DNA from: Mesostigma viride
Taxonomy: Eukaryota; Streptophyta; Mesostigmatophyceae; Mesostigmatales; Mesostigmataceae
Assembly: GCA_009746045.1 (NCBI GenBank)
Contig: RPFO01000041.1
Coordinates: 5,765,323-5,829,322, forward strand
Direction: 5' to 3'
Length of the DNA stretch: 64,000 bases
The notes beneath the pieces were generated by a model. That model did no database searches and had not been told where the DNA came from. It was given only the letters and a program-made list of their open reading frames with translations. The translations under genes and the position numbers were made by a program. This document shows positions 29,746 through 43,600 of the stretch, piece after piece. How positions within the stretch are numbered: the first letter of the stretch is position 1; each line of letters begins with the position of its first letter.

Positions 29746-32700
29746 TTAGACAGCTTGCTGAGATGGGTCCATCAGAGACTGAAGAACCTTGTACTGCACT
29801 GCTGCCTTCTGCACTAGCTTGGTCAAAGCATCAGCAGGATTGTCAACCCCAGGGATATGCTCCATGTTGGCCAAGGAGGACAGTTCCTTAAGAAGGAGAT
29901 AATCCAAGTCCCTACTTCTGGCCATCTGCCTGTGCACAAACTGCACCATCCCCATGGAGTCTGTTTTGAGAAGAGTGGTAACCTGAAGTGGCCAAGGAGT
30001 GTTAGAAGTCATCTGATGAAGCAACTCCTTCAGATAAAGGCTTGTGTGAATGCCTTCACAAATAGCCCTGCATTCTGCCACATCACTGCTGACAGCCACC
30101 CGTTTGTGCAGGCGACTAAACCAGCTCACCAAACTCCCCAGGCCTTCCTGTCTGAGCACAAAGAGCCCTGCAGCCCTGCCCCTGACCTTGGAGACCTGCC
30201 TGCTGTCCATTGAGCTATCCACATACAGCTCCATGCAAATGGGTTGTGATAAATCCACTGCAGACAACAGAATGCCAGACGAAGCCCTGACCTGATCAGC
30301 CACCTTGGCAGACCCCAGCTCCATCAGCATGTCATCAGGCAACCTGGCTATGACCATAAGGTCTGGCCTGGAAATGCCTGCCACCCAAGCAACCATGCCC
30401 CTGACCATAGGACACAGTGCCTGTGTGATGACTGGAGGAAGCTTGCTAATGAGGGTTTCTTGATAATCATTGCCCCCCACCAGTGTGGCCTCCATGCCCA
30501 CAAACAGCAGAGGCTCATTCTCCACCTGCCATTGCTCCCTACCCAGAGGAAACTTGGACTTATGATGGAGATCAACTGCTTTAGCCACGACGTAGGAGCC
30601 AGCAGGTGCAGGTCATCCCCGTGCAGCGAAGCATACACTGGTAAGCCTTCCCATTGCCCCAGAAACAGACAGGGGTCTACAGGAGAGACCTTCAAGTTGC
30701 AATGCTCCTTCAGGAAACGGTTGAGTGTCTCCCTCCAGATTATTGGACTTGACCTCAGGCCCTCCAGGCCCTTGAGGATTTTAAGGAACTCAGTGTGGAT
30801 GTCCCTTTTCCATACAGCAGGCACCCTAACATAGAAAGGCGTCTTGCCCTCCCACTTTTCCTGGGCCACCTCTGCATCCCCTCCAGAAATGCCCTCTTGA
30901 AATCTACCACCACTGAGCCATAATCCAAGCCCTTGTTGAGAAGGCCTAGAAATACACACAGCAGCAGCTTCCAAGTGTCATGCAGCATGCCAGGGGTATA
31001 CAACTCCTCAGCAGTGCACTCACCAGTACCCTTGAAGTCATTCAGCACTGGCCTGACATGTGGTACCTTGACCCCGTCCACCTCCTTCATCTTGATAACA
31101 AACTTGAGCTTGAGTAGACGCCCTGCAGGAGGCAGGTCATTGACAGGTTCCACGCATTTCTTGGAGATCCAGTCCTCCCCAGATTTAATCATCCCCAGTG
31201 TGACCTGGGGACACATAATGGGAGAGGACATGAGCTTCACCAGGCCTTGTGTCTATTTGTCCAGAGGCCTCAATTGAGGCCTTTTGGCTCAATTGAGGCC
31301 TTTTTTACCAAGATCTCACAAAGTACGGTATTTTGGCGGGAAGGACCGGTCCTATGGGTCGTCCGGCCCCAGTGGCGCGAATCTGGTACATGTGCTGAGC
31401 GTCCTGACCCGTTGGGGTCGACAGGGGTCGACGGTTACTGAAAAATACGTGAGGTGGAAAAGTACCTATTTTGGCCACTTTCGTGCAACGGGACGAGGAA
31501 TTTTCACGAATGCACGACCATGGCGGCCTCGAGTAAAATAGACCGTATGGCCACGTTCGTGCATCATTTCGAGCAGTATGGAGCGCGTTGGGCAGATAAA
31601 TTATCCTTGAAGCTAGCCCGACCGCTAAATGTGTCAAAAGTCGATTTATAAATTCGTGGGGTCGTTATTTGTGTGCTGAATGCCAGGTTAGTGAAATTCA
31701 GATGGGGCGTAATCGGCGTTGATAGTGCGCTTGCCAGCAGGCCGGTGCTTCGATATGCTGGGAAGGAGACTAGCGGAACGGCGGGGGGGGATGTTGGGGC
31801 AGCTGTGACTAAAGGGGCACTGGCTATTTTCGAGCCTTTTGGCGTGCATCCGTAGGTAGAGGAAGGGGTGTTTTTAGCTAGGAAAAACTGGGATGCGGAC
31901 AATAAACGCGCGCGCGCCCCCAGCTATGGGAGCGCCATTATGCGAACAGCGCTGGTGAGGCCGCTGCAGCCGCTTTCATACGTCAATGGACGACGCATGG
32001 AGCGTCTGTCCGGCCAGATTTGCGGGCTGTATCGCTTCCGGACAACTTGAAAACGCCGAGCTTGAACAGCTTTTCTGATGCAGCCACGTTCAGCGCCAGC
32101 GCATATGCGTGCTTAGTGATCCCGGGTGTGAGGGGTGTGAACTGTAAGTGCGTCCTGGTGGTAGAAAGGTAATGGCATCGATTTGCTTGTGATATCGTCA
32201 GTTTTTAGCTGCCTATCGGCGCCTAGTGCCGTTGTGACGTAATGCAGGTTTTAGTACTTAGTGCAGTGCTCTGCGGCTGGCCCCCGCCGTGTAGACGTGT
32301 TTGCTTTCCATGAGAAGCATGGCAGTTCCTGCCATGCTGGCCATGTCTCAGGCAACCCTTGCAAAGCTTAAAATCAAGCTAGAGGTCTAGAAGACAGTGC
32401 AAATGGTGTCCAGTTATGCTTGTATATCTTGCCATGTGCTGTTCATCTGCTGCCGCGGCAGCAAACCCCTGTCAGACTATACCGTAACAACGTAGATATT
32501 GGGGCTATGTGAGTGAAGCTAAGCGCTTGGAAGGTCACACCTATCATTATAATGCATGATCCTTGTGCGTGTTTGTAATAGAGGCTTTGGATTCCTCATG
32601 GTTACGTGCAATACCCATGGCAGGCTGTTGCTGCCTGCAGTGCTGCGCGACAGCCCCGGCCGTGCAATTGTGTATGAGGCGTCCCTTGGGGAGCATGCCA

Positions 32701-35120
32701 TGTCATGCCATGCTTACCGTGTTGTGGGGAAACCTCGAAAGGTCCAAAAGACACCTACGAGGCAGAGGGAACTAAGTACTACCGCCTTTTTTCTGCTTGC
32801 ATCTATGGTCATGCTGTGTGTATGGTGCCACCGCAGCGACACCCTGTTTTGTTAAATCATAATTAAATAGGTATTGGGGCTATATGACTGATGTTAAGTG
32901 CTGGCAACCCCAAAACAATCATAATAATGCATGGCCTATGCTCATATTTGGAAAAAAGTTGTTTGGCTGCATGCAACACCCAATATAAAAAAGGCCTCAA
33001 TTGAGGCCTTTTCCTGGACATTGGGACACTTGGTAGTTGATAGGGCTGTGTCCAGCAAGTGAGTGAGGACCAATGCCCAAACTGCTTGGATGACTAGCAG
33101 CTGGCAATATGAGGTCATCAACCAAGGGCTCCTGCCCCTGGCACACTTGCACACGCTTAACCGACCTGGTTACTGCACGTGATAGGTGAGTGGTCCTGAA
33201 ATTAATCAGTGGGACCTGACCAGCCCCTTCCTTAGTCAGGAGAGAGGACGTGATCACTACCCCATCCTGGCATAGGAAATTCTGCCCCAGAAGAGCAGGT
33301 CCCTGATAGCCCTCCAAGACACAAAATGTAGTGTCCTGTCCAAGGATAGGAATAGATACCTCACCCAGTACCTTCACGTGTACCCCGCCACTGAAGTCAG
33401 ACACAAACTGATAGCTGGGCTCAGACATGCTGTACCCTGCTGCAGCTCTGGTCCCAATTATGGAAACCTGAGAATTAGTGTCTACCTCTAAGGCAGTGTC
33501 CAGCCCCAGATTGCCATGCCACCTGAGCTTGGCTACCTTGGGCTGCTTCTTGGCCCTTTGCAGAGCCCCAATCAATCCAGCCAAACTAGTCCCCCTGGGC
33601 TTGGTTAGAGCCTTGGGCTTGACAGTGGACTCCCCAGCTGTTGACCTTGCAGCCTGTTCAACAAGTACCTCTGCAACCTGGCCAGGGCTGACAGATTCCC
33701 CTGCAACAGATGTGGTCGTTGCGTCAGTGATGTCACTTGGGACCTGAAAATCCTGCAGATCCTGTGAGCCTTGTGCCTGACTGCCCTCATTCATCAGGTT
33801 AGGCTTGACATATGACCAACTCAGCCGGTGCACATGCTTTGGTTCGTCCTCCATGCTGACCAAGCATGCGTGGCTAGCTTCATCAACCTGGGTAACCACC
33901 CCAGGACTCCAGCTACCACGTCTGCCATACAGGCTCGGTTCCTTCCAAGCTAATACCCTCTGACCCACTGTTGGCTCCAGCATCTTCCAACCCCGGTCCT
34001 TCTCCCTCAGCTTGGCAAAGGTGACATGTGCAGCATGTTTCCAGCCCTCCAGCACATGTGGGGGGCACAGGCCATGATATAGACCCATTGGGCTGACAGC
34101 AACTCCATCATAGTAGAAATTGACCCTGCTGTTCAGCTGCTGCTCCACGTTCCTCAACCATGCACTCCTGACAAGTGCAGGTGCAGACAAGGGGACCCAG
34201 TCTTCAGAGATGATCAATTTCTTGACCTCCTGGATTGCCCTTTCTATAGCACCCTGCTGCCCATGAGCCTCCCTAGGTGTGACCAGCAACTCAGGAAGGG
34301 TGGGATCACCCTTGAGATGCTGAAACTGCATGTCCACCTGGATCCTTGTGGTAGGAAACTTGGCTCTTACATTCTGCAGGGCAGCCAGCAAGTACCTGTT
34401 CTTCATAGAAGGTAAATGCTCTAGCGCCTTGTACTTTGTGTACCTGTCAACGCACACCAACAGTTGCATGCCCCTGATGTGTTGGATATCACACTGCAGA
34501 TCACCAATGCCCTGAGGTAGAGCTTTGGCATGTGATTTCCTGGGCTTGTTGGAGGACAACTGGCACTTACACCGTGAGGCAGCTTGCTGGCACGCCTTGA
34601 GAAGGGGTGCCTTGCCCATACGGAAGGCAAAGTTGTTTGACAGAGAAGTGGCATGCCCAAACATGTTGTGGATTCGGGCACCCAACTCTTGGTACACGGA
34701 GGAAGCAGTCCCTGGCACAGTCAGGACTGTGCTGCCAGGTTGTCCAGCATCACCATGCTGACTTCCATCCATATTTGACTCAGAGCCTGAGTCACCCTGC
34801 TCATGCCCAACACCTGGACCGCCAGCAGGGACCACATGCATACCACCAGAGGCCTTCACACCCCTCTGTGGTTGTACATTGGTTTCTCTCAAAATGAGAG
34901 GTCCACCCTCGTGCCCAGCACGAGGATGCATGGGGTCAGACATTCTTACAGCTGCACCAGCTGTCAAGGACGTCTTCATAGGAACGTGAACCTCTCCAGG
35001 TGACCTGGGGCCATCCTGAACCTGGAGATCACCCACTTGTTGCCCAGATATAAAATATGCATTGGAGCACCTGGCCTCCCCCTTGGGTGAATTAAGGTGT
35101 GTAGGGGTTGCCTCAGACAG
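29746..35120 (-). pseudogene. pol of copy D, disrupted
   Basis: Starts behind the gag UGA (35123-35121). An open frame runs from 35036 through integrase and the protease-like DTN domain to the insertion of DNA element 2 (31250-33028, CTTG duplicated). It then continues from 31249. A lost G near 30890, a shift near 30570 and a short in-frame deletion after GMEATLV disable RT. RNase H is complete at 29746. Confidence 0.92.
31250..33028. mobile_element. TIR DNA element 2 (1.78 kb, non-autonomous)
   Basis: Ends TGTCTATTTGTCC and CCTGGACATTGGGACA, with GGCCTCAATTGAGGCC just inside both ends. CTTG is duplicated at 31246 and 33029. It is colinear, inverted, with the outer shell of 6146-13252 without the YR element, so it shows the undivided target. 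No transposase frame is seen. Its interior has unusually many short palindromes (CCGCGG, CATGCCATG). Confidence 0.88.
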
Positions 35121-37355
35121 TCACTGCTCCTTGTTTTCTTCTTGTTGACTGCCCTTTGAAGGCTGGCCTGCCTGGGACTTGTTCTTGTTGTTTTTGTTGT
35201 TGTTATTCTTGTTGCTGCCCTGGCCCTGGGTCTTCTTGAAGCTGGGACACTCCTTCTTGATGTGCCCCCACCCCTTGCACAGGTAGCACTGGATCTTGGA
35301 CTTGCCCTGGCCACCACCCTCGTTGTCAGATGCGTTGCCCTGCTTGGGCTGACCACCCACCTGCCTGAACACCGACTTGGAGTGTGATTGCCCGTCAGGG
35401 TCGGGTGAATGATTGGCCTTCCGCTTGTTGTGGTTGCCCCTACGCCCTCCTTGGCTTCTGTCAGCCTCAGACGATTTGGAGCCCCCCTGGGTACGCCCAC
35501 CTGCCTGGGTTGCCTTCACTGCTGGCACCAGTTACGTTAAATAGTGTCGGAACCTTTTGCCGCCTGAGGCAAATCGGTCCGTCACACTATTTTGCCCGGA
35601 ATAACCACTTCCGGGCACCCAAGTTAATTCGGCCGAATTAACTTGGGTGCCCGGAAGTCGTTATTCCGGGCAAAATAGTGTGACGGACCGATTTGCCTCA
35701 GGCGGCAAAAGGTTCCGACACTATTTAACGTAACTAAAACCTGGCCTCGTGGAGGGGGGACGAAGAGCCCGAGACATCCGCCTAGGCCGCTGAGCACGCA
35801 CCACTAAATGCGCCGGAGCTGCCTCAGTGAGGATTCGAACCCCTGACCTCCAAGTTGCACAGGTTTTAGTTACGTTAAATAGTGTCGGAACCTTTTGCCG
35901 CCTGAGGCAAATCGGTCCGTCACACTATTTTGCCCGGAATAACCACTTCCGGGCACCCAAGTTAATTCGGCAACTTGGAGGTCAGGGGTTCGAATCCTCA
36001 CTGAGGCAGCTCCGGCGCATTTAGTGGTGCGTGCTCAGTGGCCTAGGCGGATGTCTCGGGCTCTTCGTCCCCCCTCCACGAGGCCAGGTTTTAGTTACGT
36101 TAAATAGTGCCGGAACCTTTTGCCGCCTGAGGCAAATCGGTCCGTCACACTATTTTGCCCGGAATAACCACTTCCGGGCACCCAAGTTAATTCGGCCGAA
36201 TTAACTTGGGTGCTCGGAAGTGGTTATTCCGGGCAAAATAGTGTGACGGACCGATTTGCCTCAGGCGGCAAAAGGTTCCGGCACTATTTAACGTAACTAA
36301 AACCTGTGCAACTTGGAGGTCAGGGGTTCGAATCCTCACTGAGGCAGCTCCGGCGCATTTAGTGGTGCGTGCTCAGTGGCCTAGGCGGATGTCTCGGGCT
36401 CTTCGTCCCCCCTCCACGAGGCCAGGTTTTAGTTACGTTAAATAGTGCCGGAACCTTTTGCCGCCTGAGGCAAATCGGTCCGTCACACTATTTTGCCCGG
36501 AATAACGACTTCCGGGCACCCAAGTTAATTCGGCCGAATTAACTTGGGTGCCCGGAAGTGGTTATTCCGGGCAAAATAGTGTGACGGACCGATTTGCCTC
36601 AGGCGGCAAAAGGTTCCGGCACTATTTAACGTAACTGCACCCCACCCTCAAACAGCTCCTCAGCTTCGAGGGCCTGCTTGATGATGACCTTGTAGGCCTT
36701 CATGGTGGAGTGAGGAGCACACATGACCTTGAGAGATCCACGTGTGGCCTTATCCAGCCCAGAGACCTTCAACCAGTTGGTCAGGGCTATATTACAGTCT
36801 GCCACGTTGAAACCGTGGGCCCTGCCTTCCTCAACCATTTTGCAATAGTTAAGGAAATTCTGGATGAGATCCCCCTTGACCTCCCACCCTTGATACTTGT
36901 CTTGCCAATGGATGCCGACCTTTTTGCGCTGGTCTTTGAACAAGCAGCTCCTTCAGCTCAGCTACATATACTGCCCAGGCCTTATTGGCCTTCTTGCATT
37001 CCCTGGTTAGGTCCTTGATCTGGTCAGTGCACTTGCCAAACGTGCTGCTGCCTATCCAGATTTGATAGTAGTTGGTACCCCCGTACAAACTAGTAGGAAA
37101 CCCTTCCAGCCCTTCTACAAACTCTTCAGCCTGCTTAGGCTTGGAGTCAGATGTCACAGGTTGTAGCTGATTTACAATTAATAAACCCTGAGTGGTAAGG
37201 TCAAATCCATGCACAGCTTGTGTATTATTATTGTTGTGATGTATAGTGGTTATTTCACCGGTGACACCCACGTCATCTACGTGAGCTGTCCCACTACCAG
37301 CACCACCATTGTTCCCACTGGCTGGGGCACCCTTGCTACGGCGCCCGTCTGCCAT
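35121..37355 (-). pseudogene. gag of copy D, split by a foldback cluster
   Basis: ATG at 37355 (MADGRRSKGAPASG). Frame disturbances include an extra codon near FPTSLYGG and shifts near 36930 and 36800. A 1.1-kb foldback cluster (35531-36635) separates the zinc-knuckle part. It ends with the conserved TGA before pol. Confidence 0.9.
35531..36635. mobile_element. foldback cluster with tRNA-like spacers, in D gag
   Basis: Three 204-bp palindromes (35531-35734, 36094-36297, 36432-36635) and one single arm (35869-35970) alternate with ~130-bp spacers. Each arm starts GTTACGTTAAATAGTG. The spacers begin TAAAACCTG and end CAGGTTTTA and contain GGTTCGAATCC, the perfect B box and T-loop of a tRNA gene, followed by CTGAGGCA like a tRNA 3' acceptor strand. 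One spacer is inverted relative to the others. The target match around the ends (GCACC) is short and imperfect. Confidence 0.85.
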
Positions 37356-37515
37356 GATGCACTACAAGCTGTCCTAGAACACTGGAGCAAAGCAGCAAAA
37401 CAAAGTATGTACAAAACTGTCGAGTATTGCCGCCTGCACCGGTGTCGCCGCCGCCGCGAAATGCCGTCGAAGTGTCAACAAAATGCCGACGAGCACTGGA
37501 AAAATGGCCGACGTT

Positions 37516-40044
37516 TTAATAGTCAAGACCACGAAAGTCGCAGTACTCGTACGCAAACTCTGCGTCCTCCATGTCTGGCGTGATAGCCGGACCTGCGCCG
37601 GCGTGGATCAAAACAGTGTTAACCCTCCCACGGTCCTTAATTTAGGACAAAGTCCTAAATTAAGGACCAATTTACTATAACCGAGGTACCGGGGGGGGGG
37701 GTCACTATATGGACCGTACCCCATGTGGACCGTACCCGGCATGATGTACCCGACCCGTGGTACCGGCACATGGTACCCGGATTCCGTACCCGGGTACCGG
37801 GTATAATGGCGGGAAAGTAGGTACCTCGACCAAAAATATAACCGATTTTGGAGCGAAAAAGTGGGTGCGGGAATGATCTGAGGTGGATATGGCGACCTGA
37901 CAATCGTGGCCGGCGTTTTCACGTGCGTTTATCATTTCGGGCGCCCAGTAGCAAAAACGAAAGGTCGTTAGTTATGCTTAAAGGCTGTGAAATTTTCTGC
38001 GCAAGTTTTTATGTGTAGCGCTGTAGCACAGCGGCACAACACAAATGGGTCGCAGATCGCCTGCTCGCGGAGGGTCGATTTTGGCACAAACATGTTAGTG
38101 TATTAGCAATGGTGGTGCGAATCAAGCCAGGAAATTTTTGTGGACGATTTTGATTATAGTCTGGAGTTTATAAACGGAGTATTTGACATGGGAGCGCCTG
38201 GGCCGTGATATTCTTGCCCGATTTCCATTGTCGACCATGTTTTAGGGACGTTCAGGCTGGGCAGCGAGCGCACCTTATAGGTCTTCACTTTCGGTATTTC
38301 TTGGACCTAGAACGCAGCACAAGCGTGGTTTATAACATTTTCGAACCGGTTGGCCAGCTTTGGTGCGCTCAGCTCTCGGAAAGCTGACCTCGCTGCGGAT
38401 TTCAGCGACTTTTTTGCAACCATCTGGAATGAGGCGACGTAAGTAGCAGGTACGTGCCGGGGTGCCCTAGATCATGAGTGTAACTGGCAACGCTGTCGTG
38501 GTGTTTTGAGTCAGTAAGCTATGCCTAAAAAGAGCGGACGCTCTCTGTGCACATAACTGTCACACATAGTTGGTTTACGTCATACAATTTTTTACGTCTC
38601 TATCTTCGTCGTCCGCTGCAGCTAAAACACACATGCGTAAGAGCAGTTTTACTCATGTGTTAGTTATAAACCATGGTCCTATGGCCTGCAGTCGTTCAGG
38701 GTGTTCTCAGACAGTATATACAGTATGGTTTACGAGTTACATGCGCCCTGAATTCGCTCACAAAGCGTTGCATGTTAGCACAACGTTGTTCTGTAACTTG
38801 ATTTGGCTGCATTCATGTGTTAGTTGCAATGCAAATGCAATGTTTTTTCATCGCTGGGTGGTGGCCAGCATGTCCGTGATGTCAAAGAAGGTTTGGCATA
38901 TGCTTAGAGAAAGTTTACCGCAAGGGGTGGGCCATGTTCAAGCCGGGCAACCTCAGCAACCATGCAACCGTATATTGCATTACCTGCACCATCTGTGACA
39001 CCGTGAAGCACGCGTATATATAGAGGCAGCCACAGCAGGGTATGGCCTTGTTATACGCTGCCCCGCCATCCCAAGGCCTCGTAGGGTCCCCTAGCGCTTG
39101 TAAGATGCTCAAGGGACCGTGTGGATAGCATGGTCATGCGTTGACACTAATTGGTCCTATTGGTCCTAAATTCTCATTTTGACCAAATTCGCGGTTTGAG
39201 GCCTGCCATGGGCCAGGGTCCATTCAGGCACTAAATGTAATTATTTGAACCCAGGTTTTTGTCCAAAATTCAAAAAGTGTGTTATCTGTCAGTGGTAAAA
39301 ATGCCAGGGTCAAAATTTGATGTTTGCACATATATTTTTTAATTCAAACTGGTCCTAAAATAAGGACTTTTCTTGGGAACATGGACAACAGGCGTATTCG
39401 CCTGGTTTTGAGTCGGAATGAAAATCGCAATGCGCCGACGCGCGACGATGCGAAGAGGATGCGTGAAGATGGAAAGAAGCTCCCAGCCCGCTGGGATCCA
39501 CTCACGCAGAGCAGAGAGAAATGCCACCAGGTTAATGAGAACCTGGCGCTCGCGAGTGCGGACGCCGCGAGTGAGCAGCGACAGCAACGCGATGTCTTGA
39601 AACAAATTTGTTGAGACCACAGGCGCGCCCCCCGTGCGCGTCGCAGCCCAGTTTTGTAAATTTCGCTGATAGCCGGCCGGTGAGCGACGAAATGGCGTTA
39701 TCCACCTCCTCAATGGCGGTGGTGACCTCGTTCACCGAACAAAGGCCTCCGCGGACCTGGACCGTAAAAGCCGATAGAATCGACCGAATTGAGTCCAACG
39801 GACCACGAATCGCCGGCACCAGCTGCGGCAAGCGTGGATTTTCTGGAAAATCTCCCAGCAACGGGAGCGCTGCCCGCTGTCGACGATGCAATTCGTCGAG
39901 TGATGTCGTGACCTCGTCAATGAGAGCTTGTCACGACGGAGCAACCGGCTGCGAATCACGCGCCGGTGTAGCCGGTAATGGATCTGCCGGCGGAGCAGCT
40001 ACTTCCTCATCAGAAGGAATGCGGAAGTCGAATGAATTCGGCAT
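37516..40044 (-). pseudogene. ORF0 of copy D, split by an insertion
   Basis: N-terminal part from 40044 down to about 39376, with a missing or shifted segment around 39640 and 39900. The C-terminal part is at about 37632-37516, ending DFRGLDY. A 1.7-kb block lies between. Confidence 0.8.
37632..39376. mobile_element. 1.7-kb unclassified insertion in D ORF0
   Basis: Near its ends are related inverted sequences (GGTCCTTAATTTAGGAC at left, GGTCCTAAAATAAGGAC at right). A GTACC-rich block lies at 37683-37805, and the interior has no convincing gene. The ORF0 sequence at both edges overlaps imperfectly, so the exact target duplication is unclear. Confidence 0.6.
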
Positions 40045-40068
40045 GATCGTGAAAAGGCGAGTAATACG

Positions 40069-40682
40069 AGTTGTGAGAGAGTTGTGCTGAATTCCGCCAT
40101 GGTTCTTGCAGGAATGTTGCCTTTATTATGAATAAGGAACACAGACGTAAGTCACGTCACTTCCAAGACTGCACGCAGCACAGGCGACAGGGTCGCAGTG
40201 CCAAGGGAACGTGCACGCAAGAACTAGCGTCCCGGTGCTACCAAGTCACACATATAACTTGCTAGGGACGCGTCCAAGTATTCAGCTGCTCTGTCACAGC
40301 TGAACTGTCAATCAATTGATTACACAGACTCTGGCACGCCTTTGGCGCGCAGATCTATCAATTGTCCATACGGCTAGTCCTGTGGACCTATCCGTACACT
40401 GCTCAGCATCAATTGTCTCATAGGTCCTGGCGCGCTACAGCGCGGGTACCTATCAATTGACCATCAAGTCCTGTACAAGTCCTGTCAACGTCCTGCGGAC
40501 TATCATAGTGACACTTGTACATCCTGTGTCCGTACGCGCCCACAGTGGTGCGCCGGGTACTGTCGGCACAGCCTAGGAAACGTCATAACTTTTACGTTCC
40601 TTAACCAAATGAGGCGTTCAAGGTGCCGTTGGAAAGAGCGTAACAATCTCTATCCATCTAACGTAAATCCTTTACGTTAACT
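40069..40682 (-). repeat. 5' LTR of copy D
   Basis: 614 bp, minus strand, AGTTAACG at 40682 and AACT ending at 40069, next to TGTAT. Confidence 0.95.
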
Positions 40683-40687
40683 TGTAT

Positions 40688-43600
40688 GGAAAACGTGGTA
40701 GCTGGAGTCCTGGGGTGGTTACCCAGGTTGATGAAGCTAGCCACGCATGCTTGGTCAGCATGGAGGACGAACCAAAGCATGTGCACCGGCTGAGTTGGTC
40801 ATATGTCAAGCCTAACCTGATGAATGAGGGCAGTCAGGTACAAGGCTCACAGGATCTGCAGGATTTTCAGGTCCCAGGTGACATCACTGACGCAACGACC
40901 ACATCTGTTGCAGGGGAATCTGTCAGCCCTGGCCAGGTTGCAGAGGTACTTGTTGAACAGGCTGCAAGGTCAACAGCTGGGGAGTCCACTGTCAAGCCCA
41001 AGGCCTTAACCAAGCCCAGGGGGACAAGTTTGGCTGGATTGATTGGGGCTCTGCAAAGGGCCAAGAAGCAGCCCAAGGTAGCCAAGCTTAGATGGCATGG
41101 CGATCTGGGGCTGGACACTGCCTTAGAGGTATAGACACTAATTCTCAGGTTTCCATAATTGGGACCAGAGCTGCAGCAGGGTACAGCATGTCTGAGCCCA
41201 GCTATCAGTTTGTGTCTGACTTCAGTGGCGGGGTACACGTGAAGGTACTGGGCGAGGTATCTATTCCTATCCTTGGACAGGACACTGCATTTTGTGTCTT
41301 GGAGGGCTATCAGGGACCTGCTCTTCTGGGGCAGAATTTCCTATGCCAGGATGGGGTAGTGATCACGTCCTCTCTCCTGACTACTAAGGAAGGGGCTGGT
41401 CAGGTCCCACTGATCAATTTCAGGACCACTCATCTATCACGTGCAGTAACCAGGTCGGTCAAGCGTGTGCAGGTGTGCCAGGGGCAGGAGCCCTTGGTTG
41501 ATGACCTCATATTGCCAGCTGCTAGTCATCCAAGCAGTTTGGGCATTGGTCCTCACTCACTTGCTGGACACAGCCCTATCAACTACCAAGGCCTGGTGAA
41601 GCTCATGTCCTCTCCCATTATGTGTCCCCAGGTCACACTGGGTCTGATTAAATCTGGGGAGGACTGGATCTCCAAGAAATGCGTGGAACCTGTCAATGAC
41701 CTGCCTCCTGCACGGCGTCTACTCAAGCTCAAGTTTGTCATCAAGATGAAGGAGGTGGACGGGGTCAAGGTACCACATGTCAGGCCAGTGCTGAATGAGT
41801 TCAAGGGTACTGGTGAGTGCACTGCTGAGGAGTTGTATACCCCTGGCATGCTGCATGACACTTGGAGGCTGCTGCTGTGTGTATTTCTAGGCCTTCTCAA
41901 CAAGGGCTTGGACTATGGCTCAGTGGTGGTAGACTTCAAAAGGGCATTTCTGGAAGGGGATGCAGATGTGGCACAGGAAAAGTGGGAGGGCAAGACGCCT
42001 TTCTATGTCAGGGTGCCTGCTGTATGGAAAAGGGACATTCACACTGAGTTCCTGAAAATCCTCAAGGGCCTGGAGGGTCTGAGGTCAAGTCCAATAATCT
42101 GGAGGGAGACACTCATCCGTTTCCTGAAGGAGCATTGCAACTTGAAGGTTTCTCCTGTAGACCCCTGTTTGTTTCTGGGGCAATGGGAAGGCCTACCAGT
42201 GTATGCTTCGCTGCAGGGGGATGACCTGCACCTGCTGGCTCCTACGTCGTGGCTTAAGCAGTTGGTCTCCATCATTAAGTCCAAGTTTCCTCTGGGTAGG
42301 GAGCAATGGCAGGTGGAGAATGAGCCTCTACTGTTTGTGGGCATGGAGGCCACACTGGTGAAGAAGAGGGGGGAGTGGCGTATGCTGCTGGTGGGAGGTA
42401 ATGATTATCAAGAAACCCTCATTAGCAAGCTTCCTCCAGTCATCACACAGGCACTGTGTCCTATGGTCAGGGGCATGGTTGCTTGGGTGGCAGGCATTTC
42501 CAGGCCAGACCTTATGGTCATAGCCAGGTTGCCTGATGGCATGCTGATGGAGCTGGGGTCTGCCAAGGTGGCTGATCAGGTCAGGGCTTCGTCTGGCATT
42601 CTGTTGTCTGCAGTGGATTTATCACAACCCATTTGCATGGAGCTGTATGTGGATAGCTCAATGGACAGCAGGCAGGTCTCCAAGGTCAGGGGCAGGGCTG
42701 CAGGGCTCTTTGTGCTCAGACAGGAAGGCCTGGGGAGTTTGGTGAGTTACGTTAAATAGTGACGGAACCTTTTGCCCACGGAGGCAAATCGGGCCGGAAC
42801 ACTATTTTGCCCGGAATAACCACTTCCGAGCACCCAAGTTAATTCGGCCGAATTAACTTGGGTGCTCGGAAGTGGTTATTCCGGGCAAAATAGTGTTCCG
42901 GCCCGATTTGCCTCAGTGGGCAAAAGGTTCCGTCACTATTTAACGTAACTAAAACCTGGCCTCGTGGAGGGGGGACGAAGAGCCCGAGACATCCGCCTAG
43001 GCCGCTGAGCACGCACCACTAAATGCGCCGGAGCTGCCTCAGTGAGGATTCGAACCCCTGACCTCCAAGGTGCACAGGTTTTAGTTACGTTAAATAGTGA
43101 CGGAACCTTTTGCCCACTGAGGCAAATCGGGCCGGAACACTATTTTGCCCGGAATAACCACTTCCGAGCACCCAAGTTAATTCGGCCGAATTAACTTGGG
43201 TGCTCGGAAGTGGTTATTCCGGGCAAAATAGTGTTACGGACCGATTTGCCTCAGTGGGCAAAAAGGTTCCGTCACTATTTAACGTAACTAAAACCTGGCC
43301 TCGTGGAGGGGGGACGAAGAGCCCGAGACATCCGCCTAGGCCGCTGAGCACGCACCACTAAATGCGCCGGAGCTGCCTCAGTGAGGATTCGAACCCCTGA
43401 CCTCCAAGGTGCACAGGTTTTAGTTACGTTAAATAGTGACGGAACCTTTTGCCCACTGAGGCAAATCGGGCCGGAACACTATTTTGCCCGGAATAACCAC
43501 TTCCGAGCACCCAAGTTAATTCGGCCGAATTAACTTGGGTGCTCGGAAGTGGTTATTCCGGGCAAAATAGTGTTCCGGCCCGATTTGCCTCAGTGGGCAA

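Larger units (their letters stand above)
16657..40682 (-). mobile_element. copy D of the copia-like family, inserted in E pol
   Basis: TGTAT is duplicated at 16652-16656 and 40683-40687. D runs on the minus strand from its 5' LTR (40069-40682) to a 3' LTR that ends at 16657. It contains further insertions: an unclassified 1.7-kb block in ORF0, foldback elements in gag, DNA element 2 in pol, and DNA-element remnant 3 plus copy C in the 3' LTR. Confidence 0.9.

Noticed and set aside
35735-35868. Complete tRNA gene
   Set aside because: Only the 3' half (T-arm and acceptor strand) is convincing. No matching 5' acceptor GCCTCAG and no clean D-arm are found upstream, so it is called tRNA-like only.
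35531-36635. CRISPR array
   Set aside because: Units are 204-bp palindromes with near-identical spacers, not short repeats with unique spacers, and there are no cas genes. The context is eukaryotic retroelements.
38570-38998. 142-codon ORF in the 1.7-kb insertion of D ORF0
   Set aside because: Composition is low-information, no domain is seen and it has no counterpart elsewhere in the window.
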